Origin: Pseudoxanthomonas sp. 3HH-4 | GTDB lineage: Bacteria; Pseudomonadota; Gammaproteobacteria; Xanthomonadales; Xanthomonadaceae | NCBI RefSeq assembly: GCF_006716465.1 | Contig: NZ_VFPB01000001.1 | Span: 1,274,983 to 1,338,982, forward strand | Direction: 5' to 3' | Length of the DNA stretch: 64,000 nucleotides | Part shown: piece after piece, positions 58,135 through 64,000 of the stretch | How the letters are laid out: each line of letters opens with the position of its first letter | How positions within the stretch are numbered: position 1 is the first letter of the stretch | Notes under the pieces: generated by a model | What the model was told of the DNA's origin: nothing | What the model saw: the letters and a program-made list of their open reading frames with translations, nothing else | Database searches by the model: none | Position numbers and translations under genes: made by a program

Positions 58135-58162
58135 AAAAAAGAAGCCGTCCGGGGGGACGGCT
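58135..58162 (-). terminator. Terminator after the 58226-58642 gene
   Basis: The stem AGCCGTCC/GGACGGCT (58143-58162), read on the minus strand, leads into CTTCTTTTTT (the plus-strand A run is at 58135-58140). It lies 63 bases after the gene's stop and upstream of dnaE. Confidence 0.75.
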
Positions 58163-58225
58163 CAGGGGAAAACCCGAGGGCTCGGGTGGGATGGCTCGCG
58201 TACGGATGCGCGGACGACTACCGGA

Positions 58226-58642
58226 TCAGTGGATGCGGAACAGCGGCACCGGTTCCGGCGCATAGCTGCGGTCGCGCACGTGGCGCAGCTGGTGCTCCAG
58301 CGCTGCTTCGGTCACGCGCAGGACTTCCCAGTCGGCGCGGGTGAAATGCAGCGCATCCCGCGGGCAGCCGCGCAGTTGGGCTTCGAGATTGCGCAGCCGG
58401 CGGAAATCCAGGTAGCCGGCGGTCTCGTCGGCGATCAGGGTCCAGGTGGCTTCATCCATCGGGATCGCGGTGGGCGCGCCCAGCGCGGCGATGGCCTGCT
58501 GCAGGCGGGAGCGTAGGACGGGGTCATGCGTCCAGTCGCGGTCGGCCAGCATGCAGCGCAGCAGCTGCAGGCGTTCGTCGTCGATGGCATGTGCGGTGGA
58601 AGGCGGGGAAGGGGAAGACAGGGATGTGGTGGACTGGGTCAT
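58226..58642 (-). CDS. Conserved hypothetical protein
   Basis: 138 residues, soluble, no signal peptide or known catalytic motif. After a Ser/Pro-rich start (SLSSPSPPSTAHAI) it is mainly helical: DDERLQLLRCMLADRDWTHDPVLRSRLQQAIAAL, FRRLRNLEAQLRGC and ADWEVLRVTEAALEHQLRHV. I do not recognise it. ATG 58642 gives a complete frame with a normal codon pattern. It lies between rnhB and dnaE; the 58643-58784 interval upstream has no gene. Confidence 0.7.
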   Translation of the reverse strand: MTQSTTSLSSPSPPSTAHAIDDERLQLLRCMLADRDWTHDPVLRSRLQQAIAALGAPTAIPMDEATWTLIADETAGYLDFRRLRNLEAQLRGCPRDALHFTRADWEVLRVTEAALEHQLRHVRDRSYAPEPVPLFRIH

Positions 58643-58784
58643 GACAAGCCTCGTGGGGCCGGTCCCGGCGGGGGCGGGACCGCGTGACCATGCTGCCTGC
58701 CCGCACATGCGCGCGCGTCTGCAGGAAGCCATCGTGACCATGGACAGGGTGCCGTGGGTCATGCGCCGCCGGGCGCACCCGCGA

Positions 58785-59390
58785 CTATCGTGGCGCGAGA
58801 ACGGCCCGCACCGGGGCGAAGCTGTGACGGTGGTGGGGACACGGCCCGTATTCCGCCAGCGCGCGCAGGTGCGCTGGCGTCGGATAGCCCTTGTGCACGG
58901 CAAATCCGTACTGCGGGAAGTCCGCGTGCATCTGCACCATCAGGCGGTCGCGCGACACCTTCGCCAGGATCGACGCTGCCATGATGGCGGGTTCGATCGC
59001 GTCGCCGCCGACCAGTGTCTCGGCCATGCAGTCGAGACCCTTCGGGGCGCGGTTGCCGTCGATGCGGACCAGTTCCGGCAGTGGCCGGAGCGCGGCTATG
59101 GCACGGCGCATGCCTTCCAGGGTGGCCTGCAGGATATTGAGATGATCGATCTCGGCGGGCTCGACGAAGGTCACGTGCCACGCCAGCGCGCGCTCCTGGA
59201 TCAGGGGAAACAGAGCCTCGCGTTTCGCTTCGCTGAGTTGTTTGGAGTCGTTGAGGCCGGGAATAGGGCGTGACGCGTCCAGGATCACCGCGGCGACGGC
59301 GACCGGGCCCGCCAGCGGTCCGCGGCCGGCTTCATCGACGCCTGCGACAAGGCGGACGTCGGGCATCGGGAACAGCGAGGCCGCGGTCAT
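58785..59390 (-). CDS. rnhB: Ribonuclease HII
   Basis: 201 residues; removes RNA from RNA/DNA hybrids and single ribonucleotides. Seen: [16 protein letters not shown] with the first catalytic Asp-Glu, [13 protein letters not shown], the [10 protein letters not shown] loop with the third Asp, and [12 protein letters not shown] with the fourth. ATG 59390 is chosen; the frame extends upstream through a REP element, which is an artefact. A start at ATG 59366 (MPDVRL) is also possible. Confidence 0.95.
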   Translation of the reverse strand: MTAASLFPMPDVRLVAGVDEAGRGPLAGPVAVAAVILDASRPIPGLNDSKQLSEAKREALFPLIQERALAWHVTFVEPAEIDHLNILQATLEGMRRAIAALRPLPELVRIDGNRAPKGLDCMAETLVGGDAIEPAIMAASILAKVSRDRLMVQMHADFPQYGFAVHKGYPTPAHLRALAEYGPCPHHRHSFAPVRAVLAPR

Positions 59391-59405
59391 CGCGCGACGC
59401 CCCCT

Positions 59406-59552
59406 GTAGGAGCGACGTAAGTCGCGACCGTGGGAACGACATTCACGCAAACCCTTCTCCTGGCCAGCAGGAATGAAGCGGTGGCTTCTGCGGCGAGCGA
59501 TGAAGGCGTCGGGGCAGTCATGGTTTGCGGTCGCGACTCACGTCGCTCCTAC
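59406..59552. repeat. Paired GTAG-type REP palindromes (doublet 3)
   Basis: The copy at 59406-59429 and its inverse at 59529-59552 are better conserved than the two other doublets and sit between lpxB and rnhB. The right copy contains the lpxB stop codon (59538-59540). Confidence 0.88.
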
Positions 59553-60719
59553 AGAGGGGGCGATCAATTCCGCGACTGCCGCAGCAGCGCTTGCGGATGC
59601 ATCCTGACGGAGTTTTTCGTGCAACCGCTGGTAGGTCGGCTGCAGGGCCGCGACGGCCTTCGGCTCGCGGAACCAGCGCAGGACAGCGTCCGACAGCTGC
59701 TCCGGCGTGCAATCGTCCTGCATCAGTTCCGGCGCGATGTCTTCCCCCGCCAGCACGTTGGGCAGCGCATACCGCTCCACCTTCAGCATCCCGAGGCACT
59801 TGACGATGCGGTAGGTCAACGGCGCGATGCGGTAGCCCACCACCATCGGCCGCTTGCACAGCATGGCCTCCAGAGTCGCCGTGCCGGAGGCGAGCAGGAC
59901 CACATCGCTGGCGATCATCGCCTCGCGCGCACGTCCGTCGAGCAGGTGCCACGCGGCGTCGGCACCGTGCGCGGCGAACTGTGCTTCCAGCGCCTGGCGG
60001 CAAGCCGCATTGGCCGCTGGCACGACGATCTGCAGGTCCGGGATATGCGCGGCCACCCGGCGTGCCGCGTCGAAGAAGTCCGGCGCAAGCCTTGCGATCT
60101 CGCCAAGGCGGCTGCCGGGCAACACCGCCAGCACGAGGGCGTCGGGCGCGAGGCCGAGTGCGGTGCGCGCGGACACGCGATCGGGATCCAGCGGGATCTC
60201 GTCCGCCATCGGATGGCCGACGAAGCGCGCGTCCACGGCGTGACGCGCATAGATCGGCGGCTCCATCGGGAACAGGCAGAGCACGCGGTCCGCGCTGCGG
60301 CCGATCTTCTCGGCGCGCTTCTCGCGCCACGCCCATACCGAGGGACTGACGTAGTGCACGGTGCGCACGCCACGGGCCTTGAGCCAGCGTTCGATACCGA
60401 GGTTGAAGTCGGGTGCGTCGATGCCGATATAGACGTCCGGCTTCCAGTTCAGCACGCGCTGGCGGAAGGCCTTGCGCAGGCGCAGCAGGCGCGGCAGGTG
60501 GCGCAACACCTCGGCCAAGCCCATCACGGCGAGTTCGTTCGCGTCGAACCAGGTGTCGCAGCCGGCGGCGCGCATCGCATCGCCCCCGATGCCCGCGAAC
60601 TCGGCATGCGGAAAGCGTTGCTTCAGCGCTTCGACGAGCCCCGCACCCAGACCGTCGCCGGACGCCTCGCCCGCGCACAGCGCGATGCGCAGCGGCTGCG
60701 CCGCGGGTGTCGCTTCCAT
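59538..60719 (-). CDS. lpxB: Lipid-A-disaccharide synthase
   Basis: 393 residues; joins UDP-2,3-diacylglucosamine and lipid X into the lipid A disaccharide at the inner membrane. Seen: N-terminal LRIALCAGEASGDGLGAGL, GIDAPDFNLGIERWLKARG, HYVSPSVWAWREKR, VLPGSRLGEIARL and the C-terminal PNVLAGEDIAPELMQDD. ATG 60719 overlaps the lpxA stop region (GTGATG); GTG 60722 is an alternative. The last residues VGAT and the stop are contributed by a REP element, so the extreme C-terminus is atypical. Confidence 0.96.
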   Translation of the reverse strand: MEATPAAQPLRIALCAGEASGDGLGAGLVEALKQRFPHAEFAGIGGDAMRAAGCDTWFDANELAVMGLAEVLRHLPRLLRLRKAFRQRVLNWKPDVYIGIDAPDFNLGIERWLKARGVRTVHYVSPSVWAWREKRAEKIGRSADRVLCLFPMEPPIYARHAVDARFVGHPMADEIPLDPDRVSARTALGLAPDALVLAVLPGSRLGEIARLAPDFFDAARRVAAHIPDLQIVVPAANAACRQALEAQFAAHGADAAWHLLDGRAREAMIASDVVLLASGTATLEAMLCKRPMVVGYRIAPLTYRIVKCLGMLKVERYALPNVLAGEDIAPELMQDDCTPEQLSDAVLRWFREPKAVAALQPTYQRLHEKLRQDASASAAAAVAELIAPSVGAT

Positions 60720-61507
60720 CACCGCTGCAACGGCCGGCCGCCGCTGTCGATGAAGTGCAGCAGCGCCTTCACGTCATCGCTGGCCTGGGCCTGTTCTGCC
60801 AATTGCTGCCTGGCCTCTGCCAGCGGCAGGCCGGCGACGTAAAGCGTGCGATAGGCGCGCTTGATGGCCGCGATGCGCCCGGCATCGAAGCCGCGCCGCT
60901 TGAGGCCCTCGCTGTTGATACCGCGCGGCCGGCCGGCGGCGTCGCCGGCGACCATGGTGAACGGCGGCACATCGCCGCTCAGCAGCACGCCCATGCCGAT
61001 GAATGCGTGGGCGCCGACCCGGCAGAACTGGTGCACGCCCGCGAAGCCGCTCATGATCACCCAGTCCTCGATGGTGACGTGGCCGGCCAGCGTGGAGTTG
61101 TTGGAGAACACGCAGTGGTTACCGACGATGCAGTCGTGCGCCACGTGCGTATAGGCGAGCAGCATGTTGTCGCTGCCGACACGGGTGATCCCGCCGCCGG
61201 TGCCGGTCCCACGGTTCACGGTGACGAACTCGCGCACCTGGTTGCGATCGCCCATGACGAGTTCCACCCGCTCGCCTTTGAACTTCTTGTCCTGCGGGTC
61301 GCCACCGATCGCGGCATGGCCGACGAAATGGTTCTCGTGGCCGATGCGGGTGGGACCGGTGATGGAGCAATGCGGACCGATCACCGTGCCGTCGCCGATC
61401 TCGACTTCCGGGCCGATGTAGGCGAACGGGCCGACGCGCACGCCTTCGCCCAGCGTCGCGCCGGGGTCGACGACCGCGCTGGGATGGATGGCCGTGGGGG
61501 CGCTCAT
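60719..61507 (-). CDS. lpxA: UDP-N-acetylglucosamine acyltransferase
   Basis: 262 residues; adds the first O-acyl chain in lipid A synthesis. Seen: a left-handed beta helix of hexapeptide repeats from residue 8, the catalytic His region [33 protein letters not shown] and the helical tail with [21 protein letters not shown]. The stop overlaps the lpxB start, and the start is 1 base after the fabZ stop. Confidence 0.97.
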   Translation of the reverse strand: MSAPTAIHPSAVVDPGATLGEGVRVGPFAYIGPEVEIGDGTVIGPHCSITGPTRIGHENHFVGHAAIGGDPQDKKFKGERVELVMGDRNQVREFVTVNRGTGTGGGITRVGSDNMLLAYTHVAHDCIVGNHCVFSNNSTLAGHVTIEDWVIMSGFAGVHQFCRVGAHAFIGMGVLLSGDVPPFTMVAGDAAGRPRGINSEGLKRRGFDAGRIAAIKRAYRTLYVAGLPLAEARQQLAEQAQASDDVKALLHFIDSGGRPLQR

Positions 61508-61508
61508 C

Positions 61509-61964
61509 TCAGCGGGTGTCCTCGGCGCACAGCACGTCGGCGCAGGCGACCTGTTCGCCGTTGACCGAGGCCACGCCGGTGTAGAAGGCCATGTTGCGGA
61601 TCAGTCGCTTCAGGGTGACGTCCAGGTCCAGGCGGTCGCCCGGCACCACCATGCGGGTGAAGCGCGCGTTCTCCACCTTCACCATGTAGAACATGCGGCC
61701 GGCGGTATCGCCCTGGTGCGAGAGCTGCGTCAGCAAGCCACCGGCCTGCGCCAGCGCTTCGATGATCAGTACACCCGGCATGATCGGACGGTCCGGGAAA
61801 TGGCCGGTGAAGAAGGGTTCGTTCTGGGTGATGTTCTTGTAGGCCAGGACGCGCTTGTCCTTCTCGAACTCCACCACCCGGTCCACCAGCAGGAACGGGT
61901 AGCGGTGCGGCAGCAGTTGGCGGATGGTGGCCGCGTCGACGGGCAGTTGCAGGTCCAGGGTCAT
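61509..61964 (-). CDS. fabZ: 3-hydroxyacyl-ACP dehydratase FabZ
   Basis: 151 residues; dehydrates 3-hydroxyacyl-ACP, competing with LpxA/LpxD for hydroxyacyl chains. Seen: [17 protein letters not shown], the catalytic His motif [20 protein letters not shown] with the Glu, and the hot-dog strand pattern. The ATG overlaps the lpxD stop by 3 bases (ATGA), so the two are translationally coupled. Confidence 0.97.
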   Translation of the reverse strand: MTLDLQLPVDAATIRQLLPHRYPFLLVDRVVEFEKDKRVLAYKNITQNEPFFTGHFPDRPIMPGVLIIEALAQAGGLLTQLSHQGDTAGRMFYMVKVENARFTRMVVPGDRLDLDVTLKRLIRNMAFYTGVASVNGEQVACADVLCAEDTR

Positions 61965-62983
61965 CAGGTTTCCTTGTCGGCCGCCAGCACGCGTCGTGCC
62001 AAGGCGTCCAGTTGCTTGAAGCGGGCGGCGTTCTTGCGCCAGGTACGGTTGTCGGTGAGCGGCGTGCCGCTGGAGTACTCGCCGGGTTCGGTAATCGAAC
62101 TGGTCACCAGCGACATCGCGGTGATCACCACGCGGTCGCAGATCTCCAGATGGCCCAGCACGCCGGCGGCACCACCGATCAGGCAGTAGCGGCCGATGCG
62201 CGCACTGCCGGCGGCGGCGCTGCAGCCCGCCATCGCGGTATGCGCGCCGATGCGGACGTTGTGGCCGATCTGGATCTGGTTGTCCAGGCGCACGTCCTCT
62301 TCCAGCACCGTGTCGTCCAGCGCGCCACGGTCGATGGTGGTGTTGGCGCCGATCTCGCAGTCGTCGCCGATCACCACGCCGCCGAGCTGCGGCACCTTGA
62401 TCCAGTGGCCGCCGTCCATCGCCAGCCCGAAGCCGTCAGCGCCGATCACCGCGCCGGGATGGATCAGCACGCGCTGGCCCAGGCGTACGCGCGTGACCAA
62501 GGTGACGCGCGCGATCAGTTCGCAACCGTCGCCGACCACGCAGTCCTCACCGATGATGCAGCCGGGCCCGAGCACGCTGCCTTCGCCGATGACGCTGCGC
62601 GCGCCCACCGTGACGAACGGACCCACATGGGCGCCCGGTGCGATGCGTGCGGTCGGATCGACCACGGCGCTGGTGTGCACCCCCGGTGCACGGTCCGGTT
62701 TGCTCTCGAACAGCGCGGCCATGCGGGCGAAGGCGGCGTAGGGGTCCTTGGCGATCAGGACGGCGCCGGTTGCGGCATCGGCATCGTCCGCCCGCAATAC
62801 GACCAGGCTGGCCCGGCTGTCCGCCAGTTGGGCGCGATAGCGGGTATTGGCGAGGAAGGCGAGCTGTCCGGCGTCGGCCCTCGCCAGCGTGGCCACGCCG
62901 TGGATGCGGAGGTCCGTATCGCCGCGCAGTTCGAGCCCGAAGCGCTCGGCCAGCTCGCCAGCGGTAAAGGATGGGGAGGTCAT
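61964..62983 (-). CDS. lpxD: UDP-3-O-acylglucosamine N-acyltransferase
   Basis: 339 residues; adds the N-linked hydroxyacyl chain in lipid A synthesis. Seen: the N-terminal uridine-binding domain FTAGELAERFGLELRGD, RADAGQLAFLANTRYRAQL, then the beta-helix from about residue 110, the catalytic His in QIQIGHNVRIGAHTAMAGC and a C-terminal helix. ATG 62983 starts the family N-terminus. It follows bamA with 112 bases containing a hairpin. Confidence 0.97.
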   Translation of the reverse strand: MTSPSFTAGELAERFGLELRGDTDLRIHGVATLARADAGQLAFLANTRYRAQLADSRASLVVLRADDADAATGAVLIAKDPYAAFARMAALFESKPDRAPGVHTSAVVDPTARIAPGAHVGPFVTVGARSVIGEGSVLGPGCIIGEDCVVGDGCELIARVTLVTRVRLGQRVLIHPGAVIGADGFGLAMDGGHWIKVPQLGGVVIGDDCEIGANTTIDRGALDDTVLEEDVRLDNQIQIGHNVRIGAHTAMAGCSAAAGSARIGRYCLIGGAAGVLGHLEICDRVVITAMSLVTSSITEPGEYSSGTPLTDNRTWRKNAARFKQLDALARRVLAADKET

Positions 62984-63048
62984 AGGGCGCGTAGTTTAGC
63001 CCCTGCGGCCCGCGAACCGCTTTCACGGTGGCGTATGGTGGACAGCAG

Positions 63049-63070
63049 ACGGGGGGCTTGCGCCCCCCGT
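63049..63070 (-). terminator. GC hairpin after bamA
   Basis: The stem ACGGGGGGC/GCCCCCCGT has a TTGC-type loop, 26 bases after the bamA stop. There is no U run, so it may only slow or protect the transcript rather than terminate it. Confidence 0.45.
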
Positions 63071-63095
63071 CGCATCGCCCGCATGGACGCTGGGA

Positions 63096-64000
63096 TCAGA
63101 ACGCGCCGCCGAAGGTGAACTGCAGGCGTTCCAGCTCGTCGCCGTCTTCCTTCTTGATCGGGAAGGCGTAGCTGATCGAGATCGGGCCGACCGGCGCACG
63201 CCACAGCAGCGAAATACCGGTGGATGCGCGCAGCTCGCCGGCATCGAAGTTGTCCACGCCGTCGAACACGTTGCCGAAGTCGAAGAACGCCGCAACGCGC
63301 GCGGCGTTAGAGTCGAACAGCTTCGGGAAGATCAATTCGACCGAGCCGGTGGTCTTCAGCGAACCACCCAACGGCTGGCCGCGGTAGCCGGAAATCACCT
63401 CCGAGCGTGGGCCCAGCGTGTTGTCGCGGAAACCGCGCACGGACCGCGTGCCGCCCGCGTAGAAATTCTCGAAGAACGGCAGGCCGGTCGCCACCAGCGT
63501 CCTGTCCAGCGTGCCGCCATCGGCGCAAGTGCCGTCCGCCGTCGGCGGGGTCGTGGTCCCCTGGCCCGGGATCTGCGGGTCGGAACCGTTGACGCGGCAG
63601 ATGTATCGGTAGATGTCCGAGCCGTAACTGTCGCCGTAGCCGATCTCGGCGCGGGTGTTCAGCACGAAAGCGGGGCTGAGCGACCAGTACTTCGAGAACT
63701 CGTAGTTGAGCTTGTAGTACTCGACGGTGGAGCCCGGGAGCGCGACTTCGGCCGAAATGCGCTGGTAGGTGCCCCCCGTGGGCATGAAGTAGTCGTTGCG
63801 CGTGTCGCGCGCCCAGCCCAGCTCGGCACGCCAGGCATGGAAGGTGCGCTGGCCTACGGCATCGATGTAGTCGATGATCGCCTGCGGCGTGGAGCCGCCG
63901 AAGGTCAGGATCTCGTTGCTGTCGACGCCGAACAGCAGCGAGACGGTGTCGTTTTCGGAGATTGGCAGGCCCAGGATGCCCTGTGCCGCAGCGCTGGTGG
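63096..64000 (-). CDS. bamA: Outer-membrane protein assembly factor BamA (3' part)
   Basis: The C-terminal ~301 residues of BamA, the central barrel protein of the BAM complex; the 5' part lies beyond the window. Seen: the barrel strand pattern with GGTRSVRGFRDNTLGPRS (the conserved VRGF loop that sits inside the barrel), ARVAAFFDFGNVFDG, GISLLWRAPVGPISISYAFPI and the terminal phenylalanine (FTFGGAF). The reading frame continues without a stop to the window end. Followed by lpxD, as in most gamma-proteobacteria. Confidence 0.95.
   Translation of the reverse strand, partial: TSAAAQGILGLPISENDTVSLLFGVDSNEILTFGGSTPQAIIDYIDAVGQRTFHAWRAELGWARDTRNDYFMPTGGTYQRISAEVALPGSTVEYYKLNYEFSKYWSLSPAFVLNTRAEIGYGDSYGSDIYRYICRVNGSDPQIPGQGTTTPPTADGTCADGGTLDRTLVATGLPFFENFYAGGTRSVRGFRDNTLGPRSEVISGYRGQPLGGSLKTTGSVELIFPKLFDSNAARVAAFFDFGNVFDGVDNFDAGELRASTGISLLWRAPVGPISISYAFPIKKEDGDELERLQFTFGGAF

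Noticed and set aside
59391..59450. N-terminal extension of RNase HII
   Set aside because: These codons are translated REP sequence; the family fold starts after ATG 59390.

Overview
The window is 64 kb of high-GC proteobacterial chromosome with almost wall-to-wall genes. The protein complement points to the Xanthomonadaceae (a Pseudoxanthomonas-, Stenotrophomonas- or Lysobacter-like organism). Supporting signs are the order leuS-lptE-holA-nadD-rsfS-rlmH-maf-rng-yhdP-tldD-darP-pmbA, the order bamA-lpxD-fabZ-lpxA-lpxB-rnhB-dnaE-accA-tilS-xseB-ispA, and GTAG-type intergenic palindromes of the kind described in Stenotrophomonas. The genus is an inference. I saw no tRNA, rRNA, CRISPR array, prophage or insertion sequence, and no gene-free stretch reaches 300 bases.

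Layout. 1-6.3 kb: a membrane GGDEF/EAL c-di-GMP enzyme; a CNNM/CBS transporter with an ExoD-like membrane protein; and a DUF47-PiT phosphate uptake pair preceded by a good Pho box. 6.4-8 kb: a small unknown protein, an alkyltransferase-like DNA damage protein (PWHR) and a rhomboid protease. 8-13.7 kb: three exported peptidase homologues in a row; two of them appear to lack metal ligands. 13.9-18.7 kb: a beta-CASP nuclease, then a LysM/FecR periplasmic protein translationally coupled to a CHASE2-GGDEF cyclase. 18.8-26.5 kb: a class C serine hydrolase, the queuosine precursor transporter YhhQ, DUF502 and DUF4442 proteins, a thioredoxin-TPR chaperone (CnoX-like), a membrane protein/XRE regulator pair with its own promoter-operator, unknown exported and membrane proteins, and an amidohydrolase.

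26.6-45.6 kb: the conserved leuS-to-pmbA housekeeping block (tRNA charging, LPS transport, replication, NAD synthesis, ribosome silencing and 23S methylation, Maf, RNase G, the AsmA-like YhdP, TldD/PmbA protease). It is interrupted by a DUF695/RraB-like gene and by a tonB-like/SIMPL pair on the other strand. 45.6-48.1 kb: ispA, xseB, tilS. 48.1-53.4 kb: accessory genes between tilS and accA, including a GAF protein with a degenerate GGDEF domain and a 943-residue lipoprotein that joins a ricin-type lectin to a di-heme oxidoreductase. 53.4-64 kb: accA, dnaE, rnhB and the lipid A/fatty acid cluster lpxB-lpxA-fabZ-lpxD, ending in the 3' part of bamA.

Three families of intergenic inverted repeats are present: paired GTAG REPs at about 2.2, 33.5 and 59.5 kb; GTGATTCG-unit palindromes at about 6.3 and 37.5 kb; and a paired hairpin at about 43 kb. 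One GTAG REP supplies the last codons and stop of lpxB. The best candidates for undescribed biology are the lectin/di-heme fusion, the cluster of peptidase-like pseudoenzymes, and the LysM-FecR/CHASE2-cyclase pair.
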